The translations under genes were made by a program, and so were the position numbers. From Gammaproteobacteria bacterium UBA5078 (lineage in GTDB: Bacteria > Pseudomonadota > Gammaproteobacteria > Pseudomonadales > Pseudohongiellaceae), in contig DIAM01000021.1 in assembly GCA_002416505.1 (NCBI GenBank), positions 367,118 through 431,117 on the forward strand: a stretch of 64,000 bases of DNA. The letters run 5' to 3'. Of the stretch, positions 35,588 to 44,352 are shown piece by piece. The notes under the pieces are model-generated. The model did no database searches, was not told where the DNA came from, and saw nothing but the letters and a program-made list of their open reading frames with translations. The first letter of the stretch is position 1, and each line of letters begins with the position of its first letter.

Positions 35588-37024
35588 ATGGGCAAAATTA
35601 CTGGCTTTAAAGAATTCGATCGTAGTGTAGAACCGTACCGCGCTCCCGCTGAGCGACTTCTCGATTATAAAGAGATTTACACGGAGCACGACGACCAACA
35701 CCTGAGCACTCAGGGCGCACGTTGTATGGACTGCGGTGTCCCTTTTTGCCAGTCCGGCGAGGGCTGCCCGGTCTATAACTTGATTCCCGAGTGGAACGAC
35801 CTCGTCTATAAAGGGCGCTGGGAAGAAGCGCTCAATCGCCTACATAAGACCAACAACTTCCCGGAGTTCACTGGGCGCGTCTGCCCAGCACCCTGCGAAG
35901 GATCTTGTGTGCTTGGCATTAACGAGCCAGCTGTCACTATTAAGAACATCGAAAACGCCATCATCGACAAGGGCTTCGAGAATGGCTGGGTGAAGGCAAA
36001 CCTTCCCACTTTCAGCACCGGTAAAAAGGTGGCAGTGATTGGCTCCGGCCCGGCGGGCCTTGCGGCCGCCGCACAATTGAACCAGGCCGGCCACGAAGTG
36101 ACCGTCTATGAGCGCGAAGATCGCATCGGCGGCCTCCTCATGTATGGCATTCCCAACATGAAGCTCGAGAAAGATGTGGTCAATCGCCGCGTTAAACTCC
36201 TGCAGGATGAGGGCGTAAAGTTTGTCGTCAACGCGGACGTCGGCGGCGCAGGCCCCAACGCCATCGATGCCGAAAAATTATTAGCCGGTGTCGATGCCCT
36301 GTGCCTAGCCACTGGCGCAACGAACCCACGCGACCTGAAGATCGCGCATCGCGAGGGCGACGGCGTCTATTTCGCGATGAAGTTCCTCACCGCGAACACC
36401 CGCAGCCTGTTGGATTCCAATCTGGAAGACGATAATTATATCAGCGCGAAAGACAAGCATGTGATCGTGATAGGCGGCGGCGATACGGGCACAGACTGTA
36501 TCGCCACGTCGCTGCGGCACGGCTGCAAGTCTCTGGTGAACTTCGAGATCATGGCTCGCCCACCCGTCGATCGTGCGAGCGATAACCCATGGCCACTATG
36601 GCCGAAAATCTATCGCGAAGATTACGGCCACATCGAGGCGCAGCATCGCTTCGGTACAGACCCGCGCACTTATTCCATTTCCGGAAAGGAATTCGTGCGC
36701 GATCACAATGGCAAGTTGCTTGGCATCAACACGGTTGAAGTCGATAACAAATTCCAAGAAGTACCTGGCACTGTGAAGTTCTGGGAAGCTGATTTGATAT
36801 TGCTCTCCATGGGCTTTCTCGGACCAGAAGATTATATCGCTGCGCCGCTGGGTATAGAGCTAGATCCACGCTCAAACTACAAGGCGGCCTATAAAGCCTT
36901 CAACACTAACACGCCCAAAGTTTTCGCGGCCGGCGACTGTCGCCGCGGCCAATCCTTGGTAGTGCGTGCTATCGACGAAGGACGCCTAGTGGCCGACGAG
37001 ATCAGCAAGTTCCTTGCGAGCTGA
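35588..37024 (+). CDS. gltD: Glutamate synthase (NADPH) small subunit GltD
   Basis: Protein of 478 residues beginning MGKITGFKEF. The N-terminal Fe-S cysteines are clear (CMDCGVPFCQSGEGCP and CPAPCEGSCV). An FAD-binding GSGPAGLAAA and an NAD(P)-binding GGGDTGTDC follow, and the end has AAGDCRRGQSLVV. GltD oxidises NADPH and passes electrons to GltB. The ATG at 35588 is preferred over a TTG at 35576. It forms an operon with gltB, completing the GS-GOGAT route of ammonium assimilation. Confidence 0.96.
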   Translation: MGKITGFKEFDRSVEPYRAPAERLLDYKEIYTEHDDQHLSTQGARCMDCGVPFCQSGEGCPVYNLIPEWNDLVYKGRWEEALNRLHKTNNFPEFTGRVCPAPCEGSCVLGINEPAVTIKNIENAIIDKGFENGWVKANLPTFSTGKKVAVIGSGPAGLAAAAQLNQAGHEVTVYEREDRIGGLLMYGIPNMKLEKDVVNRRVKLLQDEGVKFVVNADVGGAGPNAIDAEKLLAGVDALCLATGATNPRDLKIAHREGDGVYFAMKFLTANTRSLLDSNLEDDNYISAKDKHVIVIGGGDTGTDCIATSLRHGCKSLVNFEIMARPPVDRASDNPWPLWPKIYREDYGHIEAQHRFGTDPRTYSISGKEFVRDHNGKLLGINTVEVDNKFQEVPGTVKFWEADLILLSMGFLGPEDYIAAPLGIELDPRSNYKAAYKAFNTNTPKVFAAGDCRRGQSLVVRAIDEGRLVADEISKFLAS

Positions 37025-37034
37025 TCGGTTGATT

Positions 37035-37062
37035 GCGCGGGCGGTGCAGTCACAGCCCGCGC
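37035..37062 (+). other. GC-rich hairpin after gltD
   Basis: GCGCGGGC pairs with GCCCGCGC across a 12-base loop, 10 bases after the gltD stop. There is no T-run, so it may aid factor-dependent termination or protect the mRNA end. Confidence 0.35.
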
Positions 37063-37104
37063 GCATCTACCCGAGTGCCAGGCCTTATTGAGAAGGAGTC
37101 CGCA

Positions 37105-38058
37105 GTGCAAGAGCATGTGTTGGAACTGAATGGGGTCAGCAAGCACTACGGCAAATTCACTGCCGTAGACGATATTAGTTTCGCCATTCCCACCGGCAGT
37201 ATCTATGGTTTCCTCGGCCCCAATGGCGCGGGCAAGACCACCACCATTCGCATGATCCTCGACATACTCAAACCCGACAAGGGTAGCATCAACATCCTGG
37301 GCGAGAGCTGTGCCTTGAATGTGCGTCATCGCATTGGCTATCTGCCAGAGGAGAAGGGCCTCTATAAGAAGATGCGGGTCTGGGCCATCATCAGTTATTT
37401 CGCGACCCTGAAAGGCATGGACAAGAAAACCGCCAAGTCTCGTGCCTTCGAGCTTCTTGAGCGCTACGGCCTGAAAGACTACGCGGAGGCGAGGGTCGAG
37501 TCGCTATCCAAGGGCATGGGACAGAAAGTGCAAGTACTCTCTGCCGTTGCCCACCGTCCCGAACTCGTGATTCTCGACGAACCCTTCTCCGGCCTAGATC
37601 CAGTCAACCAAGAGGTCTTGGAGCAACTCATCCAAGACATGGCGCAAGAGGGTCAGACCGTCATCTTCTCCACTCATATCATGCAACATGCAGAGCGCTT
37701 ATGTGATCGTATGTTGCTGATCGCCAAGGGGCAGAAGATATTCGACGGGACGCTAGCCGATGCCCACGCCATCATCCCACGACGCGTGACTCTAGAGTGT
37801 CAGGGCGACATTTCCGCGGTAACCAAGTCCGCCGACGTTCTGGGGGCAATCGAACGCTTCCCAGAGACGCATAATCGCGCTGCAGGTTCGCGGCACTGGG
37901 AGCTGCAGATCAAGGAGCAGGCCGACCCGCAGAAGATTCTGCAGTGCTGCTTCGAGAACAATATCGCGCTGACGCGCTTCGACTACACACAGCCAAGCCT
38001 GCACGACGTATTCGTGCACCTCGTTGGCAGTGACGCTCGGGAGCACTCCCTGCGATGA
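37105..38058 (+). CDS. NatA-like ABC exporter ATP-binding protein
   Basis: ATPase of 317 residues with Walker A GPNGAGKTT, signature LSKGMGQKVQ and Walker B LVILDEPFSGLDP, plus a C-terminal DUF4162-like tail (FDYTQPSLHDVFVHLVG) typical of NatA-type ABC-2 ATPases. The GTG at 37105 follows AGAAGGAG, a strong ribosome site, so the longer frame from 37033 is rejected. It overlaps the permease gene as ATGA. The pair probably exports an ion, drug or peptide; NatAB proper extrudes sodium, but the substrate here is not shown. Confidence 0.88.
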   Translation: MQEHVLELNGVSKHYGKFTAVDDISFAIPTGSIYGFLGPNGAGKTTTIRMILDILKPDKGSINILGESCALNVRHRIGYLPEEKGLYKKMRVWAIISYFATLKGMDKKTAKSRAFELLERYGLKDYAEARVESLSKGMGQKVQVLSAVAHRPELVILDEPFSGLDPVNQEVLEQLIQDMAQEGQTVIFSTHIMQHAERLCDRMLLIAKGQKIFDGTLADAHAIIPRRVTLECQGDISAVTKSADVLGAIERFPETHNRAAGSRHWELQIKEQADPQKILQCCFENNIALTRFDYTQPSLHDVFVHLVGSDAREHSLR

Positions 38059-39638
38059 GAATGATGCGCCTTATCGCCATGCGCGAGTATGCCGAGAACG
38101 TCAAGACCAAGGGTTTCTGGGCGGGCATACTCCTTTTCCCCCTCATCCTAGTAGGCGTGTTCTTCTTTCAGACCATGTTGGCCGAATCCACACCGACTCG
38201 GCATTACCTACTGATCGATCAGTCTGGCCAATATGGCGAGGCCGTGGACGCCGCCATTCGTCAGGAACAACAGCGCCGCATCCTACAAGCCTTCGTAGAC
38301 TATGTGCTCGCGAATCGAATCGCGGCCAACCCAGAGCAGACGCCCGCGAGAGCCAACGCGCAGATCGATCAGTTCATCGACGATGTCGGTGTCGATGAGG
38401 TGGCGGGATTAGACCAGTGGTTAGAGAGTGGCGGCCTCGACTTCGCCCTGACGCTGGCCACGCCCTATCTTCGCGAGGGCGCCCCCGCCTTCGTACCCCC
38501 GCGAGAACAATTCGTGCTAGCAGCACTCCCCGAAGGCATCGATGCTCAGGGTGACCCAGAGCAGATCATCGAGCAGTTGCGGCCGTGGCTCACCGGTGAG
38601 CGGCCCCTCGTTGTAGACGGACAGGGCAGCAATCTTTTCGCGCTAATCCTAATTCCCGCGCAAGTAAATACCGCGATAGTGCGCCCTGGTGCTACAGCCC
38701 TCGCGGCAGACTCGACGAACAATGGCATACAGTATTGGGCGAGCAATCTCACAGATACGCGCCTTCCCAATGCAATCGAGCGCAGCATCAATAGCACGAT
38801 CCGCAACAACGAGTTCATCACCCGCGGGGTAGACGTGCAGGTGGTGCGCAATGTGCAGCGCACCAGGATGCCGCTAAGCCGACTAGACCCACGCAAGGCG
38901 GAGGGTCAGGAGGCGGTGAGTGTGGCGGACACCTTTAGGCAATGGGCGCCCGTAGGCTTCGTCTACCTCATGTTCATCTCATTGATGCAGAGCGTGCAGT
39001 ATTTGCTAAGCAATACCATCGAGGAAAAATCCAATCGCATCATCGAGGTATTGCTCGCCTCCGTGACACCATTAGAGTTGATGATGGGCAAGCTATTCGG
39101 CATAGGCCTCAGCGGCATTACCACCATCTTCGCCTGGCTGCTGTCATTCTTCCTCTTTATCGCGTTTTACCCAGGCACCGAGACAGAGTTGCTCAGCCAG
39201 TTCTTCAGCGTGCTGCTCTCCTCTGACCTGATCCCCTATTTCATCTTCTATTTCCTCGCTGGCTATGCCCTCTACGCCGGCATCTTCCTTGCGATCGGCA
39301 GCCTATGCAATACGCTGAAGGAAGCGCAGAGTCTGATGATGCCGATGATGATGATCCTGATAGTGCCACTTGTCACCATGACCTTCATCGCCCAGGATCC
39401 AAATGGACCCGTCGCGAGAATCATGTCGTGGATTCCCCTGTTTACGCCCTTCACCATGATGAATCGCGCCGCGGCAGATCCGCCCATGATCGATGTGATA
39501 GGCACGACTATCGTCTTGCTACTCAGTATCGCTCTCGTGCTATGGCTTTCGGGTAAAATATTCCGCCAAGGCGTGCTGCGAACAGGCCAGCCGCCACGGA
39601 TAGTCGAGGTGCTGCGCATGCTCGGGCACAAGCACTGA
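38055..39638 (+). CDS. NatB-like ABC-2 type permease
   Basis: Protein of 527 residues. One N-terminal membrane helix (GFWAGILLFPLILVGVFFF) is followed by a large extracytoplasmic domain of roughly 260 residues, then five or so helices near the C-terminus. These include VGFVYLMFISLMQSVQYL and the characteristic NTIEEKSNRIIEVLLASV of ABC-2/NatB permeases. Its start overlaps the ATPase stop (ATGA), so the two are translationally coupled. It forms the membrane half of the exporter encoded with the upstream ATPase. Confidence 0.86.
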   Translation: MRMMRLIAMREYAENVKTKGFWAGILLFPLILVGVFFFQTMLAESTPTRHYLLIDQSGQYGEAVDAAIRQEQQRRILQAFVDYVLANRIAANPEQTPARANAQIDQFIDDVGVDEVAGLDQWLESGGLDFALTLATPYLREGAPAFVPPREQFVLAALPEGIDAQGDPEQIIEQLRPWLTGERPLVVDGQGSNLFALILIPAQVNTAIVRPGATALAADSTNNGIQYWASNLTDTRLPNAIERSINSTIRNNEFITRGVDVQVVRNVQRTRMPLSRLDPRKAEGQEAVSVADTFRQWAPVGFVYLMFISLMQSVQYLLSNTIEEKSNRIIEVLLASVTPLELMMGKLFGIGLSGITTIFAWLLSFFLFIAFYPGTETELLSQFFSVLLSSDLIPYFIFYFLAGYALYAGIFLAIGSLCNTLKEAQSLMMPMMMILIVPLVTMTFIAQDPNGPVARIMSWIPLFTPFTMMNRAAADPPMIDVIGTTIVLLLSIALVLWLSGKIFRQGVLRTGQPPRIVEVLRMLGHKH

Positions 39639-39723
39639 TTACTAGTCAGCGCATAAGCACTGTGGCATTCTGATAACGCTCGATCGTGTCGTTTCCAAGC
39701 CCTACTTTCCGGAAGGAGTCCCC

Positions 39724-40776
39724 ATGCGCAAAATGCTCGAGCAGCGAAGCTTCCTAGTCTTACTAGGCATCATAACGCTACTCTTTGCACTGCTGCTGCG
39801 TCCGTTCTGGAGTGCCATATTCTGGGCCACGGCAATCGCGATCCTATTCGCCCCACTGCAGCGCTATTTGCTCCCTCGCCTTGGGGATCGACGCAATCTA
39901 ACCGCACTGCTCAGCTTGTCGATCTGCTCTGTCATGGTGGTGCTGCCCGTACTCGCACTGCTCTCTGCGTTTATCCAGGAAGGCGCCAATTTCTATAGCA
40001 TGATTGAATCCCGAGAGATCCGGCCCGGGCAGTTCATCGATCGCGTCGTCTCCGCCATCCCCTTCCTCCCCGGCCTGATGGAGAGGACCGGTATTGATAC
40101 CGAGAATATCCGCACCTACTTGTCCAGCTCCGCCGTTAGCATGAGCGAGTTGCTAGCGCAGCAGGCTCTGAGTATCGGGCGTAATACCCTCAACTTCACC
40201 GTCAAACTCGCCCTGATGCTCTATCTGGCATTCTTCCTACTACGCGATGGTGAACAACTAGTCGGCCTCATGAAGGCCGCAGTACCCCTTAGCGAGACGC
40301 GCAAGTCGCTACTATTCAATAAATTTGTCGAGGTCACTCGCGCCACGATCAAGGGCAATCTGTTAGTTGCCATCGTGCAAGGCGCGCTAGGGGGGATCAT
40401 CTTCTGGATACTCGACATCCCAGGCCCAGTGTTATGGACCGTCGTCATGGCCTTCCTCTCACTGATACCCGCCGTGGGTGCAGCACTGGTGTGGGTGCCA
40501 GCGGCGATCTATCTGTACGCCAGCGGCGAGATGATTAGCGCATCGATCCTCGTTGCTTACGGGGCCCTGATTATCGGCTTGGCGGACAATGTCCTGCGCC
40601 CTATCTTGGTTGGGCGAGACACGAAGCTTCCCGACTATATTGTGCTGTTCTCCACGATGGGAGGTATCGCGCTGATCGGCATCAACGGCTTCGTAGTCGG
40701 GCCCTTGATCGCCGCTGTCTTCCTCGCCTTCTGGAACATTTTCATCGCCGATATCAACTCGGACCCCGTTGCATAA
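39724..40776 (+). CDS. AI-2E family (PerM-like) membrane protein
   Basis: Permease-like protein of 350 residues with seven or eight hydrophobic segments and the family C-terminal pattern (DNVLRPILVGRDTKLPDYIVLFSTMGG then GINGFVVGPLIAAV). The AI-2E superfamily contains the E. coli autoinducer-2 exporter TqsA but also Na+/H+ antiporters and proteins of unknown role, so the substrate is open. The ATG follows GGAAGGAG. The stop overlaps the start of the histidine kinase by one base (TAATG), hinting at a functional tie between transporter and sensor. Confidence 0.85.
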   Translation: MRKMLEQRSFLVLLGIITLLFALLLRPFWSAIFWATAIAILFAPLQRYLLPRLGDRRNLTALLSLSICSVMVVLPVLALLSAFIQEGANFYSMIESREIRPGQFIDRVVSAIPFLPGLMERTGIDTENIRTYLSSSAVSMSELLAQQALSIGRNTLNFTVKLALMLYLAFFLLRDGEQLVGLMKAAVPLSETRKSLLFNKFVEVTRATIKGNLLVAIVQGALGGIIFWILDIPGPVLWTVVMAFLSLIPAVGAALVWVPAAIYLYASGEMISASILVAYGALIIGLADNVLRPILVGRDTKLPDYIVLFSTMGGIALIGINGFVVGPLIAAVFLAFWNIFIADINSDPVA

Positions 40777-42182
40777 TGCTCAGGCTTAGGGCCGCCAATT
40801 TGCTATGGCTGCTCCCTTTCGCGGAGCTAGCCCGCGCCGCCAGCGCATCGCAAGCCGACTACTATGAGCGCTTAGCGCTCGCGCGCACACACGAGTTCTT
40901 CTTCCAGGCCCTCCCGCAATGGGCGCTGTGGGTAAACCTAGTTGCGGCCGCTATCCTGTATTTCGTGTGGCGCAGTCAACGCAACGTCCCGCAGTTCAAT
41001 TGGCTGCTCGGCGCATGCCTTGCGGGCAATGTCAGCAACATCGGCGCCCTCTATCCGCAGGCCTTGCCCCCGATACTGATCGATAGCTTGCTCAGCGTCT
41101 GGCTATATTGTTTAACACGCATTCTATTTACACAGCTCACGCAAGCGCAGCAACGTTGGCTGAGTGCCGGCGCAGCACTACTTCTCCTTGGCTTCGGCTT
41201 GGCTCGAGGGTTAGGGGGGCAGAGCGCGCACACGGTGCTACTAAGTGTGCTGTTCTTCCTGCTAACGGCCAGCGCGATTGTTAAGCTAGGCCAACACATT
41301 CGATCTACGCGAAGCCCGAAAATTAGCCTTCTGCTCGGCGTTCTCATACTCGGACTTTGTGGACTACTGGACAGCCTCGCGGGCCTACGTCATTGGCAAC
41401 TGGAACAAACACTCCTGCTGAGTCCCTTCGCACAAATGATCGCAGTGATTTTGGCCCTATACTTCCTAGTGGCCAGACACGTCAACAATCAACTGCAGCT
41501 GAGCGTGCTCAATGCCACGCTCGATAGTCGGGTGCGTGAGGCCGAACACGAGCTTGAAGACCGCTACCGTCTATTGACCCAAGACGCCGTGAATACCGCG
41601 GCACTACGCGAGCGTCGCAATATTTACAAATCGATTCATGAGGATCTCAACGACAAACTACTGCAGTTGATCTACCGCGCCCCCGCACCGGAGACAGCCG
41701 ATCTGGCACGGGCCGCCCTCGCCGAACTCAAGGACACGCAGAGGCTGCAGCCGGAACAGCATCGCGCCGTCCCACATATATTGGCGGATGTATTCGCCGA
41801 GGTGCAGACCCGTTGCGATCAGGTAGGCCTGCAACTCGTCTGGCAGGTGGCGCCGCAATTGGAGGATTTCACGCTCAATGCTCGACAGGAATCCGCGCTG
41901 GCGCGCACGCTAAGAGAGGCTATCAGTAATCTTTTTAAGCACGCTAATGCGAGTGGGGTGGCGATTAGTTTTTACTTGAGCGATAGCGCGCCGCAGGAGC
42001 TGCACTACTGCGTCAACGACAATGGCGTGGGTATCGATCCCGCCAGACCGCCCGGCAGAGGCTTGGCGAATATGCGTCATCGCCTCGAGGAACTCGGCGG
42101 CCGAGTCACGATTCTCTCGCCAGCCGATGGCGGTACCTCTTTGCTTTTCGTACTCCCCTTTGCCACGGAGGCAGAGCGATGA
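40776..42182 (+). CDS. Membrane sensor histidine kinase (NarX/DesK-like HATPase)
   Basis: Protein of 468 residues. About seven hydrophobic helices span roughly residues 45-235. A coiled coil follows, then a phosphoacceptor-like segment (SIHEDLNDKLL, His288). The ATPase domain is intact: N box REAISNLFKHANA, G1 box NDNGVGID, G2 PGRGLANMRHRL. The H-box has ED after His rather than the HisKA_3 consensus HD. The start overlaps the AI-2E gene stop, and the next kinase gene overlaps this one by ATGA. The most likely partner is the NarL-type regulator at 45863-46600. The signal sensed is unknown. Confidence 0.82.
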   Translation: MLRLRAANLLWLLPFAELARAASASQADYYERLALARTHEFFFQALPQWALWVNLVAAAILYFVWRSQRNVPQFNWLLGACLAGNVSNIGALYPQALPPILIDSLLSVWLYCLTRILFTQLTQAQQRWLSAGAALLLLGFGLARGLGGQSAHTVLLSVLFFLLTASAIVKLGQHIRSTRSPKISLLLGVLILGLCGLLDSLAGLRHWQLEQTLLLSPFAQMIAVILALYFLVARHVNNQLQLSVLNATLDSRVREAEHELEDRYRLLTQDAVNTAALRERRNIYKSIHEDLNDKLLQLIYRAPAPETADLARAALAELKDTQRLQPEQHRAVPHILADVFAEVQTRCDQVGLQLVWQVAPQLEDFTLNARQESALARTLREAISNLFKHANASGVAISFYLSDSAPQELHYCVNDNGVGIDPARPPGRGLANMRHRLEELGGRVTILSPADGGTSLLFVLPFATEAER

Positions 42183-44020
42183 GGCGAACTCTGGGATTGA
42201 TAGTTCTTGCTTATGTGCTGAGTTTTAGCCTGCCGAGCTTCGCAGACTACGAGTTCATTACCGAGGCAGAGATCTTGGTTGTGGACTCCGCAACGCCGCC
42301 ATTGGAGCTTGCGCTATGGCGACAGACTTTTCTGCCGCGCTCTTGGTCCATAGACCCCGCTCACCCAAAAGATACACGCACGGCGTGGTATCGCATCACG
42401 CTGCCGGAGGATCTGCAGCGCAGGCAATGGGATCACATTCTAATGCTGCGCCATATATTAAATGTCGAGATATGGTTAGACGATCGCTTCATCGGCAGCG
42501 GAGGGCCAGTCTCAGAGCCTATCGAGGCGAGGCTGCAACGCAATTGGAACAGACCCATTTTATTATCGATGCACGATGCGCTTACGCAGACTTCCGCGCC
42601 GCGCTATCTGTATATCCGCCTCCTCTCCGAACCGGCCTATGGGGTGATGAGCCCCGTCATTATCGGCACCGAGTCTTCCCTACGGCCCTGGTATCGCATC
42701 AGCTACTTTGTGCAGATTACGCTCGTCCAGATAAGCCTGGCGGCACTGCTCTTCACTGGCCTACTGAGCCTGTTCATCTGGATAAAGATGCGCCAACGCA
42801 GCTGGCTCTTACTAACCTTAATGAGTGCCATATGGTCCCTACCATTGCTCTATATCATCCTACCGACCATACCCTCCGGAGAGTTCTCTGGATTACGGGT
42901 AGTGCACTGGGCGGTAGTCGCGGGTGCCACGGCCTTGCTAGCGTTTATCGACCGCTTCTATCTGGGAGGTAAAAATCTACGCCTCGATCTCTTGGCGCTT
43001 ATCCCATTGTCGCACGCGCTTATTCTCGCGCTTGTACCGAACCCCATGATAGTGACGATCGGTAATACCGGCCAGATACTCTGCCAATTGTTGTTTATTT
43101 TCCTCATCGTGCGTTTGCTGCGCAGCCCCCATCGACATAGTGCGGCGCTCTACTGGGTGGTCGTCGGCCTCGCCATAATGCTGCTCGCGGTGCTCCACGA
43201 TGTGACCCTGTTTACCGGCAGCAATACCGAACGCTGGCGCTGGGATACCCCGCTGTCCTATATCACGCAACCGATCATGTTGTTGATACTCGCGTGGAAC
43301 GGCGTGCGGGTCTTTCTCAGCTCTGCTCGCGAACTCGGCGTCGCTAACGCGGTGCTACAAGGACGACTCGAGGAGAGTGAGCAACGCATTCGTCAACTTT
43401 ACCTAGAACAGGAGAGGCTAGAGCGCGAACAACGCGTGGAGGCAGAGCGCGAGCTTGTGTATCGCGACCTCCACGACGACTTAGGTGCGCGACTATTATC
43501 CTTGGTCTATCAGAGCGAGAAGGGCGAAGCGCAAGATCTCGCGCGTACTGCGCTGCAGGACCTGCGTGACATCGTCAGCCGCGTGCTTAGCTCATCGCAA
43601 GCCTTGTCCGCGGTTTTGGCAGATAGCCTAGCCGAGCAGTTCGGCCGCGCTCAGGCCTTAGGCAAGGATATCGATTGGGATCTGGACAGCTCGCTCGACG
43701 ATATAGCCTGTCAGAGCACCACCACATTAGGACTGCGCATGTTAATGCGCGAGCTTATGGGCGCCTGCCTGCGCTTGGAAAGAGTAGAGCGACTACGTGT
43801 CGCCATGAGCTGGAATGACGATAACTCTACGCTCAGTATAGCGGTACAACATGATGCACGAGCGGAGAACGCCTATAGTGAGTTCGCGGTGTTGCCGGTG
43901 TTACAGAAGCGTCTACGCGTGATGCACGCCACACTGAGTAGCTCGAGAAATTTGCTACTCCTAGAGCTACCTATCACTCGCAAGAATACGGGCAATGCGG
44001 ATGCCTCACCGGACTATTAG
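42179..44020 (+). CDS. 7TMR-DISM-like histidine kinase with degraded ATPase domain
   Basis: Protein of 613 residues with a signal-peptide-like start (ending SFADYEF), a periplasmic domain of roughly 150 residues, then seven hydrophobic helices and a coiled coil. This layout resembles 7TMR-DISM receptors. A proper HisKA_3 H-box is present (RDLHDDLGARLL, His432). The C-terminal ATPase region lacks the N-box Asn (RELMGACLR aligns with REAISNLFK of the neighbour) and has no DNGxG or GxGL motif. It therefore probably cannot bind ATP well and may be a substrate or modulator of the upstream kinase. It overlaps that gene as ATGA and is convergent with the cupin gene by four bases. Confidence 0.8.
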   Translation: MRRTLGLIVLAYVLSFSLPSFADYEFITEAEILVVDSATPPLELALWRQTFLPRSWSIDPAHPKDTRTAWYRITLPEDLQRRQWDHILMLRHILNVEIWLDDRFIGSGGPVSEPIEARLQRNWNRPILLSMHDALTQTSAPRYLYIRLLSEPAYGVMSPVIIGTESSLRPWYRISYFVQITLVQISLAALLFTGLLSLFIWIKMRQRSWLLLTLMSAIWSLPLLYIILPTIPSGEFSGLRVVHWAVVAGATALLAFIDRFYLGGKNLRLDLLALIPLSHALILALVPNPMIVTIGNTGQILCQLLFIFLIVRLLRSPHRHSAALYWVVVGLAIMLLAVLHDVTLFTGSNTERWRWDTPLSYITQPIMLLILAWNGVRVFLSSARELGVANAVLQGRLEESEQRIRQLYLEQERLEREQRVEAERELVYRDLHDDLGARLLSLVYQSEKGEAQDLARTALQDLRDIVSRVLSSSQALSAVLADSLAEQFGRAQALGKDIDWDLDSSLDDIACQSTTTLGLRMLMRELMGACLRLERVERLRVAMSWNDDNSTLSIAVQHDARAENAYSEFAVLPVLQKRLRVMHATLSSSRNLLLLELPITRKNTGNADASPDY

Positions 44021-44328
44021 TCTACGGCAAACCAGAACTCAACCTCGTCGGTGGCCAGCTCGAAGCGCGCCTCATGCTCCTCGTGGGCGGCCACATGATA
44101 CCAATCGCCCACACCGAAACGCTGCGTCACCCCAGCCTTGGTCAGTATCAATTCGCCACGGGTGATCACGCCATAATTATCGCTATCATGACTGTGGGCG
44201 GGTATCGATGTTCCCGCAGGGTAGGAAGCAAATAAGACATCCGCCCCCTGCGCTTCCAGTTTATGCGCATCGAAGCGTCCGTCGAACAGAGGCAGCTGCC
44301 TGATGCGATCCGGGTATTGGCCGGGCAT
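44017..44328 (-). CDS. Cupin-domain protein
   Basis: Small soluble protein of 103 residues with a single cupin barrel. Metal-ligand motif 1 reads PAHSHDSDNYGVITRGEL, and motif 2 is represented by GDWYHVAAHEEHEA. Such small cupins bind a divalent metal and act as isomerases, oxygenases or ligand sensors; nothing here decides which. The stop overlaps the end of the second kinase gene by four bases on the opposite strand. It is 24 bases downstream of the M20 peptidase on the same strand and may be cotranscribed with it. Confidence 0.78.
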   Translation of the reverse strand: MPGQYPDRIRQLPLFDGRFDAHKLEAQGADVLFASYPAGTSIPAHSHDSDNYGVITRGELILTKAGVTQRFGVGDWYHVAAHEEHEARFELATDEVEFWFAVD

Positions 44329-44352
44329 ATTTCTCTCCCAATTATTGTGACA

